DNA of 64,000 bases from Cranoglanis bouderius. Taxonomy: Eukaryota; Chordata; Actinopteri; Siluriformes; Cranoglanididae. Positions 47,440 through 59,900 of the stretch are shown in pieces. The stretch spans positions 12,397,184 to 12,461,183 of the forward strand of contig CM042562.1 in NCBI GenBank assembly GCA_023630585.1, in the 5' to 3' direction. The first letter of the stretch is position 1; every line of letters begins with the position of its first letter. The position numbers and the translations under genes were made by a program. The notes under the pieces were generated by a model, which saw nothing but the letters and a program-made list of their open reading frames with translations, was not told the origin of the DNA and did no database searches.

Positions 47440-47800
47440 ACACCTAGTATTTAAAAATGTTTTAATTAGCAATTTCTGTGTTGATCTGCAATAATTTTGC
47501 ATATTACAAACTAATGAGGTTTACCTTGAAAAACAAACTTACCAGTTGCTAATTGATTAGCTTATGGGTTTTCATATAAGCATAAAATGTGACCTCCTTT
47601 CTTGGAAGCTTGCTCTTTTCTGGTAAAACTTATGTAATTACATGTTTTGTGGAAATTACATGCTAATGGTAAATTCCAAGATAAGCACACTATAAATGCC
47701 AACTATGTTTTTGTGGCTTTTCTGCTTTCTAAGCCGCATAATGCTTTGTGATTAGCTTTAGTATTTAATTTGCTTAGTTTTCCCATAAATATGGCTTTCT
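47440..47800. promoter_or_regulatory. Candidate conserved non-coding block B
   Basis: Contains TTTAATTAGCAATTTC, CTAATTGATTAGC, TGTAATTACATG and CATAAATATGGC, a density of TAAT/ATTA sites typical of developmental enhancers. No coding or repeat signature is visible. Conservation is not testable here. Confidence 0.27.
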
Positions 47801-48254
47801 TTTTCAGTTGACGGTACCTCTACTTTTAAGATGGTTTGCTTTATTTTAAGCTACAGTGCATTTTCTTAGTTAAAAAATGAGGGGGGAAAAAAACATATTA
47901 TTGTTAGGGGCATTGGGTCAGAATTGGCAGGAGTTTTGTACATATTTGTCATAGGCCAGCCAGCGTTGCCAACTGAGTGACTTTGGCACTAGTGTGCTTT
48001 TAGCAATGTTATTTTGAAAAAAAGACTAGCGACAAATCTGGCAACTTTTTGAGCGACTCTCCACCAGTGGGTAAAGCCTTACTGAGTTGCACTTGATGAA
48101 GCTTATGTTCAGTAACCATTTCCTTTGTGTATATTGTGTCTTTAATAGAAATTATGGTATTTTGTAAATATGTAAATAGTTCAATAGTTTATGGTGCTAT
48201 GAGCAAATGACTTCTTTCCATTTGAAATAATTTCTCCGATCTGATTTCTCTCAT

Positions 48255-48530
48255 CCATCATTTTCTCACCTGATAAAACTCAATTCTGCTCTAATTGTCT
48301 TTTCATGTAATGCAGTTTGGTAGACTAAGATACATATTTATTGGATCATTGTGATCGTTTGTATGTGATATCATCTGGTGACTATTTGAGCATGCATTAG
48401 CTACTTTCCCCTGAATATAATTGGCAACAATTATGCCTGCTCAGATATGTGAAACAAACACATAAAATGGATTCAATTCAAGCTAATGAATGATAGCCAG
48501 CTAATTCTAAAGTAAAGTGCTGTAGTTAGA
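48255..48530. promoter_or_regulatory. Candidate conserved non-coding block C
   Basis: Contains CTCTAATTGTC, GAGCATGCATTAGC, ATAATTGGCAACAATTATG and AGCTAATGAATG. It has the same texture as blocks A and B and the same uncertainty. Confidence 0.23.
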
Positions 48531-48735
48531 AAAGTCAACAGTCACTAACAGTGCAAGGTTGGTGCATTTCTGTGTGTTGTATTTCAAATTTGCATTAGAG
48601 TCATTCAAGGTTTCTGCTTGCTCTTGTTATTTTTGATGGATTTGTGAAATGTCCTTTGGTCTGTGTTCTAACTAGAATTCTAACATCATTCAGCTAGTGC
48701 CAAATGTTTTTCACACTTTTGACAGTGTGAGAATA

Positions 48736-49799
48736 CACCGATCAGTCATAACATTAAAACCACCTGCCTAATATTGTATAGGTTTCCCCTTGTGCCACCA
48801 AAACAGCTCTGACCCATCAACGCATGGACTCCACAAGACCTCTGAAGGTGTGCTGTGGTATCTGACACCAAGATGTTAGCAGCAGATCCTCTAAGTCCTG
48901 TAAGTTGACAGGTGGGGCCTCCATGGATCAGACTTGCTTGTCCAGCACATCCCACAGATGCTCGATCAGCTTGAGATCTGGGGAATTTGGAGGTCAAGTC
49001 ACATCTTGAACTCTTTCTGATGTTCCTCAAACTATTCATGAACTATTTTTGCAGTGTGGCAGGGCGCATTATCCTGCTGAAAGAGGCCACTGCCATTAGG
49101 GAAGACCGATGCCATGAAGGGGTGTACTTGGTCTGCAACAATGGTTAGGTAGGGGGTACTTGTCAAAGTAACATCTACAGGAATGCCAGGACCCAAGGTT
49201 TCCTAGCAGAACTTTACCCAGAGAATCACACTACCTCCACCGGCTTGCCTTCTTCCTATAGTGCATCTTGGTCCCATCTCTTCCCCAGGTAAGCGACGCA
49301 TGCACTCAGCTGTCCACAAGATGTAAAAGTCACATGATTCATCAGACCAGGCCACCTTCTTTCATTGCTCCATGGTCCAGTTCTGATGTTCACGTGCCCT
49401 TTGTAGACGCTTTTGGTGGTGGACAGGGGTCAACATGGACATTCTGACCGGTCTGCAGCTACGCAGCAAGCTGCAATGCACGGTGTGTTCTGACACCTTT
49501 CTATCATAGCCAGCATTAATTTTTTCAGCAAGTTGTCTTTCTTTGGCCCACTTTTGGTAGGTACTAACCACTGCATACCAGGAACACTCCACAAGACGAG
49601 TCATTTTGGAGATGCCCTTGTCAAAGTCGCTCAGATCCTTACGATTGCCCATTTTTCCTTGTTCCAACACCTCAACTTCGAGAACTGACTGGTACTTGCT
49701 GACTAATATATCCCACCCCTTGACAGGTATTATTGTAATGAGATAATCAAAGTTATTCATGTCACTTGTCAGTGGTTTTAAAGTTATGGCTGATCAGTG
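48736..49799 (-). mobile_element. Tc1-type element with broken transposase
   Basis: Inverted ends (CACCGATCAGTCATAAC at left; reversed right CACTGATCAGCCATAAC) adjoin TA at 48734-48735 and 49800-49801. It belongs to a family very common in fish; a second, partial copy ends at 58906. At 1064 bp it is shorter than an autonomous element. Confidence 0.85.
48770..49650 (-). pseudogene. Tc1-type transposase pseudogene
   Basis: Minus-strand pieces match a Tc1-type transposase in order: an N-terminus MGNRKDLSDFDKG (start near 49650), AVVSTYQKWAKE, LTPVHHQKRLQRAREHQNWT, then a C-terminal half read through several frame breaks to the left end. Stops and deletions, including loss of the DNA-binding linker, make it non-functional. 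Enough remains to show orientation and family, but not to place all catalytic residues. Confidence 0.75.
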
Positions 49800-49801
49800 T
49801 A

Positions 49802-51700
49802 CAGTGGAGTAGCCTTTCCCATTCAAGTAAAGCTTATACTTTAGCTAGCTAGCTAGCGAACGTCAAGCAGGTAGTTCAGTCTGTAAATCCTATGCAGTTT
49901 TATGATCAGCTCAGTGATGCACTGGCAGACTGCTGCAGGATCACACAGTCACAGTGTGCTGAAATGTAAAAATCACAAGGTTTCTCTGCATTATAGCTTT
50001 CCTTTATGGAGCACATGCACAGACAGCAGACAAGCTTTAGTCTTGTCTTCTAGTCATCTTTTCACATCTCTTATTTTGAACGGCTGTCTCTGTTTTTTAA
50101 TTAGGCTGCATAACAGATTGACAGAAATAAGACGTAAGGAGTTGTTTGCAGGCTGTATGCAGATGTTGGCCTACTTTTGGGATAAAAAAGCCCATATGTG
50201 CATGTGTATGAGGTTAGAGAGTGTATGATTGGCACATTTTGGACAGCATTGCTGTGAAACATCCCCACTTCAAGAGAATTAAGCGTCTCCTAGTGACATC
50301 CCTTCGTGGCCTAATTGCGAGGGAAGCAACTGGAGTTTATAAAGATGCAGTCTGACATCCTTGTTTATTTGATAGCGGAAAACAAAGGTTCGCTTTTTAA
50401 TTACACAAAAGGAAGTGATGAGTAACCAACGCATAAACGTGTAAGTCAGAGACTGAGAATTTCATACGGTGTCTTAATTTTTCACCACACTTTTGTTACA
50501 CAGTTCTTTTCCGGCCCTTGTATAGTATAGTTAAATATATTTTGGTTTTCTAATCAGCTGATAGAAGTGAACACCAACTTGTAATGTAAATTATAAGAAG
50601 TTCCTACCAGATCAATGAAAGGAGTCACTGCTGTGGGATTTAGAAAAACACCATGGCCAAGGACTGATTAAAAAATGAAATTATCTCTTCTCTTTATTAT
50701 TTACTCTATATATTATTTATATCATTTATTCTTCAGCTTATGCAGTTACAATAGTTATAATACCTGTCATCACATCATTGTTTTTCATATTATGTCTATT
50801 TTTGTCACAGACATGAATTATCGTTTCATATTCATTGCTTGGCATTAGTCATTCAGTCCAGTTAGATTTACTTACGTGTAGGATTGATAATGCTCACTTG
50901 AGTTCGCTGCATTGAGCAGGCCTGACCTTTTTTACCCCCATTTCGCCCAGCAGACACACTGTGACCATATCAGGTGTGAGCATGCAGCTAATGCATCACC
51001 CAGATAAACTGAAAGAACAAGAAAGCTTCAGTGAAAACAAAAGCGCTGCCTGATGGGAGAATTCTGCGTCAGTCTATTCATTTGATGGTTAAATCAACCA
51101 TGATATTCTGTCTCAGATAGAAAAGTCATATTTGAGCTCTGCATATAAATGAAATATGCTTTGGTATATGCAATATTAAGCTAGATATAAATAATGTAAT
51201 TATAATAACCAAATATATTTGAGGAACCAAATAAAAAAAGCACAGTATATGTGAAACATTTAGACATCAGTAATTACACACACATAGCTGGTTTCCGCTG
51301 TATCAGCTGTGTGCCAGGCTCATCAACAAAGGATACAGTCGCTGTTCTATGCACCAGAACTTTATAAAGTTTTGTTTTATGTTCAGATGATTGGAAAGGC
51401 CACAGGAGGATTTTGACTTGATATGGTGTTCATGAAGCCACTCTTGAATTTTGTTTTAGTAAAGTGTTTTGAGACATTATCATTTTCAAATATGAGAACT
51501 TCATGAGGGTTTGTACAAGTGGGAGCACCTAATTCTGTAAAATAGACTCATTTTTCTTGGCGGTTTTACAACTATAGAGAGTAATGATCAGCTCCATATT
51601 ATGAAGCTACCACTAGGGTAAACAATCAACAATATATATTGCCATTCGAGAGGATGCTTTGTTTTTCCTTGATATTTAATAGTGGATTGGTATTTAGCCT
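49802..51700. other. Intergenic DNA, nothing recognised
   Basis: No supported gene. A 108-codon plus frame (49902-50228) lacks a domain. The stretch near 50240-50480 is of balanced composition and could include conserved non-coding sequence. Confidence 0.35.
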
Positions 51701-51714
51701 AATATAGCCAGCAT

Positions 51715-52480
51715 ATACAGTGGGTATTGAAAAGAATCACCCCCCTTTAAAATAATCACATTTTGTTGCTTTTCAGCCTGAAATGAAGATGGACACAGTT
51801 TTTGTTGTATCCAGCTGTATTTACTCAGTGCAGCTTATAACATCCAAGTGAAAGATATAACACCAACATGTCAGGGGAAAAAAAAATAATCACTGAGTTG
51901 GAAAAAGAATCGCCCCCTTGTGTCAGTATTTTGTTGAATCACCTTTTGCTTTAATTACAGCCTTTAGTCTGTTGGGATATGTCTCGACTAACTTTGCACA
52001 TCTAGACTTTGCAATATTTGAATCACATGTCTGCTGTTACTGTGGCCAAACAACTCACACATTATTCCAAAAGGTCTGGTCTTATGGTCCTATATGCTCA
52101 TTGGTAAACTTTAGTCTTGCAAAGGCTTTTTCCTGGCATGCCTCCCATGCAGGTCAAATTTGTGCAATCTTTTTCTGATTGTAGAAGCATGCACTTTGAC
52201 ACCAACAGTTGCAAGACTTATTAGCAGATTCTGTGAATCAATTTTGGGGTTCTTGGAGACTTCTTTTAGCATCAGACGGTCTGCTCTTGGGCTGAATTTT
52301 GTAGATTGTTTTCCTTACGGTGGAATGGTATATTTCAAATAATTTGGAGATCTTTTTAAATCCTTTGCCAGACTCATAGGCATCCACAACTTTTTTTCTG
52401 AAGGCCTTACAGAACTCTTTAGATGTTGGCATGATGACACCACACACCTCAATAGCAAAGGGAACACCAGACACTCAATG
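51715..52480 (-). mobile_element. Tc1-type element remnant
   Basis: The left end (ACAGTGGGTATTGAAAAGAA) and the leader (AATAATCACATTTTGTTGC) are typical of a fish Tc1 family. The minus strand from about 52431 encodes MPTSKEFCKAFRKKVVDAYE, a Tc1 helix-turn-helix N-terminus, up to KSRPSD. The catalytic core between it and the left-end C-terminal trace (SANTED-like region near 51930-52010) is mostly deleted or scrambled. No matching right end was found. Confidence 0.65.
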
Positions 52481-52624
52481 TGAGAAGTTTAGATAAGACA
52501 GGTTCCATCTGAAAACCCCAAGCAGAGGGCTGACTGAGGACTGACTGTTTTGTCTTTACGCCTACACAAAGCAAACTGGACTGAATAATGCATGTGAAGG
52601 TGTTGTAAGTTGTGTTTCCAAGTG

Positions 52625-53462
52625 CAGGGCTCGACATTAATGCTTGTCCGGGACAAGTGATTTTTTTGGACGGGCAAGTGAAAGAGAATTTTACTTGCTC
52701 AACTGGACAAGTAGCCTGAAAGTGTCAATAACAAAAAAATAAATAAATAAATAAATAATAATAATAATTGGCTTTATGTGTGATATAGCCTTTGTGATAC
52801 GGTCATTTATAACCAAGTTCACGTTCTTCTGCCGCTGAGTGTAAGTTTACTTTTCTGCCGCAGAGAATCAAGTTTACTGCATATGTATTATTAAGTTGTC
52901 TTTCGTAATTTTAGACAGCATAGAAACAGAAACTTCGACATGTTGCTTGAGCATGTAACTCTAAGTGAATTTAAAGCAACATGCTATATAACTAGAAAAG
53001 TAACTAATATTTTGTATATTATGATTTTAAGAAAGTGAGAAGTATTCCTCTATTACAGCTCATGTTCATTAGTCAATAGGACAAGTGCCTTCAGGCAGGA
53101 TACACTTCTGTCCCATGACAAAAGTAAACGCCACCAGCACAACGCCAAAAAAGGCAAACATGATTTGAAAAATTAAGTTTATGTGTTTGCTTCTTTCCAT
53201 GACTGCAACAGTGCTATTATCAGCTACCACATCACTGTTTGGTGTGGTGCTGTTTAAAGTTGAATGACTCAAGTAATGTGTTATGAGCTGATAGAACACT
53301 GATGAGAGTATATTGCATCTAAATAGATATATTTACACCACAATTGAAAAAAAAAGGCATTTTTTTTCTCTTCGGGCAAGTAACTTTTTTATTTGGACAA
53401 GTTAATGATAAATTTACTTGTCTGAAAGACAACCACATGACAATGCTTAATGTCAAGCCCTG
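52625..53462. mobile_element. Non-autonomous hAT-like element
   Basis: 838 bp with inverted ends CAGGGCTCGACATTAA and (reversed right) CAGGGCTTGACATTAA, extended inside by GGACAAGT/ACAAGTAA blocks in both arms. It is flanked by AAGTG on each side (52620-52624 and 53463-53467). The CAGGG tip suggests hAT, but the visible target duplication is 5 bp, not 8. No transposase is present. A 76-codon minus frame with a hydrophobic segment lies inside. Confidence 0.8.
53069..53299 (-). other. Open frame inside hAT-like element
   Basis: 76 codons including a strong hydrophobic run (LIFQIMFAFFGVVLVAFTFV) preceded by a charged patch (MERSKH) and followed by a short Cys-containing tail. I do not recognise it. 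It could be chance, or a host exon carried by the element. No splice sites were established. Confidence 0.2.
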
Positions 53463-53499
53463 AAGTGTAATAGGGGTCCAAGCACCATATTGGTTTTGC

Positions 53500-53965
53500 T
53501 CAAGTTGTTTTTTTTGTTTGTTTTTTTTCATGTATTTATTTTTTTTCTCCCCAGTTTGGTCTTGCCAATTCCCACCCACTAGCTAACTCTCCCCTATCAC
53601 ATGACAACTACCAACCAGGGAGGGTGGGGCAAGCACGTACTTTCCCCGAGACACATGAAGCCAACCTCCTCAATTTTTCGAACTGCTGCTCATGCAGCAT
53701 CACAGATCAGCACAACACACTTAGAGGAAAGTGCCATCTGCCCTATTTTGAATGCATGACTTCACAGGCACCCGTGATTGGCTAATGCCACTTTGATTGA
53801 CAGGGGAGAGAGATTAAGCCATCCCTGCCACCCCCCTGAGAGCATGGCCAATTTTGCTCTCCTTGGCTCCCGGCTATGGATGGTTGTCATTGTCGGGATT
53901 CAAACTCATGATCTCTGGATGATAGAGCGAAAGCTTTTCTGATGCGGCACTCAGGTGCTTCATAT
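53500..53965 (-). mobile_element. Long tRNA-derived SINE-like repeat
   Basis: Read on the minus strand the head is GCACCTGAGTGCCGCATCAG followed by a B-box-like GAGTTTGAATCCCG, giving a tRNA-like promoter. A body of several hundred bases includes a run near 53740-53820 about CCGTGATTGGCTAATGCC. I recall this layout from fish genomes, with the head beginning GCACTTGGGTGGCGCAG. It ends in a T-rich stretch on the plus strand near 53505-53550. Confidence 0.6.
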
Positions 53966-53969
53966 TTTT

Positions 53970-54640
53970 ATTTTTCTCCCCTAAAATGAATTGTGCAGAC
54001 CAAACCATACGTGGTAAAGATATGAAATTTGGTCAATAAGTAGGTGCTACTCAGGCAAGCTGAGATGGGCCTGATTGGCCTAATGGTAGCTCTATAGCAT
54101 GACAATATATGTTTTAGGTAATATCTTAAGAACTCTGAGGCCTAGAGACAAAACTCTCTGTTTCCATGGCTAATTCTACACCTGCAGTTTGGACCATTAA
54201 GCCCCACCTGCTTAGATTTTGAACTAATTTGCATAATATGCCAAGCCTACTTTTGTATACTAGTTCTAGGATTACAAAATCAGTTGGCGCATGGATTCCC
54301 ATGAAACTTGAAAGGCATATTCAGGGCAAGATTCTGATTCTGTTTCTCAGCAACCATAAGGATGATTGAGCTAAAATATGGCTTACTGCATTGATGTGCT
54401 AATCTGTAAGAGGATTTTTGATGTTGACCTGATTACTTAAGAACATGGCCATCATCAGCCAATTAGTTTTCAGCAGACTGTTGACAGAGTTAACACTGAC
54501 CTGTCGTCACAAAACTTGAATGTTAGGTTCCTCAAGGCACTCTCTATTAAGTAATCCAATCTTACTCAAATTGGCCACAAGGGGCATTGGAGTGTCTGAG
54601 GCTACATTAGAACTGAATTTAGCACAATTTATGATAGTTT
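53970..54640. repeat. Possible dispersed repeat
   Basis: Phrases such as GTGGTAAAGATATGAAATTTG and CACCTGCAGTTTGGACCATT recall a fish intermediate repeat. I see no ends and no coding frame. Confidence 0.25.
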
Positions 54641-55217
54641 CTTGACTAAGAGCACTAAAACTCTGAGTTCATGCACTTGGGAGGAGAATTTCTCATTTCT
54701 GATGTATGAGAAATGGAGCCAAACACTACAACTCTTACAGCTTACATCAGCAGTGGTTCACCTGGAGACTGAGGCTTGCCGGGTGCTAATAGTTTAAACC
54801 TTGCATATAAAAAGCATGACTGCTATTGATGGACAAATAAAAGTATCTGTATATAAAACCATTTGAATTGGCACTCAAAGTTTATTCAACATGTAATGAA
54901 GAGGATCTCAATGTAATAAGGCCACAGCACAGGCTTACTGAACACAGTGATCTGAACAGAAGATGCACAAGGCAGCAATATCGTTCATATTGTCATGTCA
55001 TGATTAAGTCTGCAGTAGTCGATGAGAATAGCTCTGGAATAATAAAAGGGTTGAGTATGTCCAATTTAAATCTGCAATGCCCTTAAAAGCATCTTAATGT
55101 TAACCGACAAAATGTGCAGTGTATGAATTTTCCACGTTTTCAGTAATGACTGTAGTACACGGGGGGCAGAGTGTAATGCCACCAGTTTAATACTCAATAT
55201 ATGTTAAAGGAGGATGA

Positions 55218-55290
55218 TTACATTTACCTTTATTCATTTAGCAGGGTCTTTTATCCAAAGCAACTTACAAAGTGAGGTGAATACAGTCCA
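55218..55290 (-). repeat. SINE tail fragment
   Basis: ACATTTACCTTTATTCATTTAG then TTTTATCCAAAGCAACTTAC on the plus strand is a divergent copy of the SINE tail seen at 38417 and 45610. Confidence 0.6.
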
Positions 55291-56035
55291 ATTAATCTAG
55301 CTGTTAAAGGAGCTGACAGTAATATAAGTGCTGCAGAACTAAAATTGAACTAACTGGCTAGAAACAAGTGCAAGAGAGTAGGAAGAACAGAGCTATGACT
55401 AAATCTTCTGAGATGTACAGTAGCTACAGGACACACAGGGCAGACAGTTGGCTGGGGTCCTGAGTTCTGATGAGGCCGCTGAAGGGTGATTACGGAAATG
55501 TCAAAATGCAGGATCCTCAATAACCTGACATCTCAGGATTTAACACCATCACATGCTAGATGTCTGTGACTTGTGCAGGTTTGTTTAAACGTCGTATTTT
55601 TTGTGTCTATGTGATGTAATAGTAGGTATTGTATCTGACCTGCATAGTTACTATATAAAAAGATGACGGAATATCTTTTTTGCAACATTATCCTAAATAG
55701 CTTAATATTTTTTTAGTATTTTTAATATGTGGGGGAATAAAATAAAATAAAAACAATCACTGAGACCAATATGTTCGACTGGGGTTCATTGTCTCTACAC
55801 CAGGGGTATTTAGCTAAAATATATCCAGCTACATGAAATTGCCTGCTTATAAAGGTCCAGAAAAGTAACTAACCTGGTTGAATGGCATTTTAATGCTTAA
55901 CCACTAATGATTAGTTAATGGCTATAAATAAGAATTTTAATATGTTTTGTTTCCCATCACTTTTTTACTAGACATGAGACATCTATTTTGAACTTACAGA
56001 AGTGAATACACTTCTCTGTCCAATCATCTTTAAAC

Positions 56036-56079
<44 letters not shown>

Positions 56080-56990
56080 TTTAAACAAGCTATGTTGTTA
56101 CTTGATGAATCAGACAAGAGAGGGTAAATAAAATAAAAAATCTAGTCTCTTCCCCATTGCAAAAAGCCACAACAGATGATCTGCTACAAAAGTCATAAAG
56201 TTTAAAAAATAGAATTGCTGAACTAGGGCAAGATTTTTTTCATATGCTGATCGGCTCTGCTATGGTATTTTTCAAGTTCAATTGGCAGAAATACTTTGCC
56301 TCATCCAGTCCTCATCCAGAGCACAGTCCCTGACCCTGTACCGATGATACAAAAATAAACCACTGCAGTATTGGACATTTAGATAGACAAAAGTAAATAC
56401 ATGTATACAAACATTTGGCATCAATGATGGTGCTTTATTATCTTCAAATGAGTGAAATATGATGAAAATTGTTGAATGCTGAATGTGATGGAACGAAAGG
56501 CCTGCAGAGCCTCGTCAGTTCACCTGCATTCACTATGATCAGCCCCTAGTCCTTGCATATGATGATGGTTGCCAAGGTAACCCCTCCTTGGAACTAACTG
56601 AAAGTACAGCAAGATCCATGATCCTTTATGAAAAGAGATGGAGAGAAAGCGTTCAGAAAAACACAAAAATGATTAAAGAACAAGAAGTTAAGATAAAAGA
56701 AACATGGGAACTCACACTTATTGTTTGATTAAGATGCCTCCAGGCCAGGGGTTGTTTTACAAGGATTTCTCACAATTCCAGTTGAGGTTCGTGAATCTTG
56801 CTTGCAGGCTAATAAATTATTTTACACAAGCCACTAGAACTCATAAGTCGAGCAGAAAATTTTACACTGATGACTAACCTCAGATTAGTTATTTATGTAT
56901 TTACTCTTGTTTATCTGCATTAATGTTACACAGGCTAGCACTATTATACATTTAACACGGTGCATGCATGATGAAGTTGATACTTGAAAT
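55291..56990. other. Intergenic DNA, nothing recognised
   Basis: No supported gene. A (TG)n array lies at 56038-56077. Confidence 0.4.
56038..56077. repeat. (TG)n microsatellite
   Basis: TG array of about 19 units. Confidence 0.95.
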
Positions 56991-56999
56991 AAATATTGC

Positions 57000-57330
57000 T
57001 ATAAATTTATAAATCCAATTTAGATTGGAAGTGTAATAAGAGTCTGCGAGACATTCCATGGGAGACATTCTGCTCTTCATTGCCTCTGGTCAAATATCTC
57101 GGCTCTTTATAGCTACCAACACATTTTCATAAGCATTTTATTCTCCCTAGAATCTCTCTAGAAGAAGCCCACATTGCATGTTTGATGTAATTATGATGTA
57201 CAATTACTGAACACACTGATCTGTAACCTATTGATTGAGATCGCTTGAGAGATTAGCTGGATAACCGGGAGTGAATAATCAACCCATAAGTAGGGCATAC
57301 ACATATCGTTTCTGATTTAAGAGATTTTAT
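57000..57330. promoter_or_regulatory. Candidate conserved non-coding block D
   Basis: Unique-looking sequence with TGTAATTATGATGTACAATT, ACCTATTGATTGAGATCG and GTGAATAATCAACCC words. No frame and no repeat ends. Function is a guess. Confidence 0.23.
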
Positions 57331-57339
57331 GTATCATCC

Positions 57340-58390
57340 AAGGTGATCATTATGTCCAATAGCCAATTAAAAACAGCTAACAAAAGAGGCAAGTAGATTT
57401 ATCTTAATTACACACAGTAAAAAACAGTCACATTGTTCACTCACGCATTATACTGTAGATGTTACTTCAAAGTCAGAAATTCAAAAGAAATATAATTTTG
57501 TCCTGTTTATCTCCAAATACTTTAGCAATATATGGTCCCAATACAGAGAAACCGGTCTAAATTTCTTTTGGTACCATGTTATTTTTTTCCTTCCACCTTC
57601 ACTTCAGTATTAAACTGACCATGTCCAAGTGGTTCCACCTGTGGTAAATGTTTATAATCCATCAGCCAGCCAATCACGTTTATCAATCTAGAGGAATAAA
57701 CAATTAACACAACAGTTTAGATGTGGTTGATTTAGCTGCCTGCTGGTGCATGCAGTTAGTCAGTAAGGACCCTCAGATGAGAAACCTGAGACCTGAATTG
57801 TGTTTCATGTACTGTATGTCTGAATCCTGTACTCTACACCTGTCATTCTACAAAGGTCAAAAATAACACACACAAGTTGCAAAAGGTAAAATCAACTGGA
57901 ATCTAATTTCTTAAAAAAAAAAAATCATTACTACAGTCGTCATTAACCCATCACCCACACACAATATAAAGGCTTACCAGTATCTCTGAGGCGCATTGGA
58001 AAGTGTTAAAGCAACAGCGATTTTGAAATGAAATGCACAGCAGCAGGTGATTTGTCAGTGTCTCTCTATTTCATTATGCAAGAGAGGTGTTTAAACAAAA
58101 GCACTACACAGTAAGTACCTAAACAAATGAAATTGTGTCAGATGGAAATAAATGTTCATATGGCACACTGCAGAGGGCATGTGACAAATAGCCCCACCCA
58201 GCTCATAAATACAGTTTAAGGGAAAAAAATTCAGAAAATTGACTTTATGCAATAAAAGCTTTTTAGAAATGGTTACAGTTGTTGAGTTTTAGTGTTTGTC
58301 ACTGCTCTTCCAAGTTAACAGATTTTATATGACAGAAGATAACATTAACAGTGACACAAACAGTCTTACCAATGAATAATGTAAACTTAA
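57340..58390. other. Intergenic DNA, nothing recognised
   Basis: AT-rich sequence without a supported feature. Confidence 0.4.
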
Positions 58391-58394
58391 GGCT

Positions 58395-58906
58395 CCCTCA
58401 TAGTTTGACCCATTTTAAGTGCTTACGGCAGTGGACACAGGTCAGTATGGGCACTCTGACTGGTCTGCAAGCTGCGATGCACTGTGTTCTGACACCTTTC
58501 TATCATAGCCAGCATGAACTTTTTCAGCAATTTGTGCTACAGTAGCTCTTTTGTGGGATTCTGTGGGAATGAGGCTTGTGCACCCATGACCCTGTCACCA
58601 GTTCACCGGTTGTCCTTTCTTGGACCACTTTTGGTAGATACTAACTGCTGTATACCGGGAACACTCCACAAGACCTGCCGTCTTGGAGATGCCCTGACCC
58701 AGTCATCTAGCCATCACAATTTAGCCTTTGTCAAAGTCTCTCTGATCCTTATGCTTGTCCAGTTTTTCTGCTTCCAGCACATCAACTTTGAGAACTGACT
58801 GTTCACTGCCTAATATATCCCACCCCTTGACAAGTGCCATTCTAACCAGATAATCAATGTTATTCACTTCACCTGTCAGTTGTTTTAATGTTATGGCTGA
58901 TCAGTG
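58395..58906 (-). mobile_element. Tc1-type element, transposase 5' half
   Basis: The second member of the family seen at 48736-49799. It keeps the right end (reversed CACTGATCAGCCATAACATT beside TA 58907-58908) and the N-terminal transposase half, which includes a stretch near 58560-58620 that the first copy lacks. The left half and catalytic residues are missing, and the frame is broken. Confidence 0.8.
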
Positions 58907-59039
58907 TAATCCTAGTGTTATTGTTGAATGGGTAAGTCTTGATGTGTAGAGACATGGATCCAAGATAAGCTGTGGTAACAACAATGAAGCAACCTAATTC
59001 CTACCACAGCACTTGGACCACTTATCTGAACAATGAGTT

Positions 59040-59290
59040 GGAGTGCAGTCAATGATTAGTGATTACAGGGTCCTGGTCAATAAGGCAGGAATGCTTTTTT
59101 TCCCCCCTGCACATCCATCTAACTGACAGGCCTTCTCAGCGGAGCCTGCTTCACTTGCATGTAATCAATGCGATCAATGGAAAGATGAACTTGATTAGGC
59201 TGGTGATTGGCTTAAACTGTGCATCCAAACCAAATCAATCCATTTTTATCTGGTCAAGACCTCTGCATGGCACGCATTAAAATGAAAGGT
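59040..59290. promoter_or_regulatory. Candidate conserved non-coding block E
   Basis: Contains CAATGATTAGTGATTACAGG, CATGTAATCAATGCGATCAATG and TTGATTAGGCTGGTGATTGG, with repeated ATCAAT/GATTA words recalling PBX/HOX-type sites. A 73-codon frame over it looks incidental. Confidence 0.25.
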
Positions 59291-59873
59291 TAGTAGTAAA
59301 TAAATTAGTTTTACAGCTAGCATTCAGGTTTGACTCCCAGGAAAATGCATGTACTCATAATGAAACTTGAATTCTCCATCCCTAATGGTATGGTGGCTGT
59401 ATGGAAGACCAGCCCCAACTACTCATGTGCAAGAAAATGGTGGTGCAAAGCTGGTTATTTATGTAACTGTGGTCATATGAACCCTGTTTAACCACCATGG
59501 GTGTGTAACTACTGAGTACTACACTGTGCATATGCCTAGTGACTTATGACACTTGAGATGTGAATGACGAGAAACACTGGAGGTCATACAGTCTACATAG
59601 AAGCACAGTTACAAACATAACTAGCATTCTATTCTACCTCAGGGGAGGTGTGTAAAACCTGGATAAGATCCGTCATAAGAAACAGGACTCACCTTAGGAA
59701 CAGGACTCACCTTTATGAGTGCCCTGGAAGGTGCTCAGAGATGACTGCTGCACTCATACAACCGGGAGGGGCAATGTTAACATTGTAAAATCTCAAGAAA
59801 GTGCATGGTGGGCATGTACTTTCTATTTATCCATACTCTATTCATGTTTTGTTTTCTTAATAAAAATATTTTG

Positions 59874-59900
59874 AAAAAAAAAAAAAAAAAAAAAAAAAAG
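59874..59900. repeat. Poly(A) run
   Basis: About 27 A following AATAAAAATATTTTGA. It could be the 3' end of a retroposed transcript, but no gene body is recognised before it. Confidence 0.7.
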
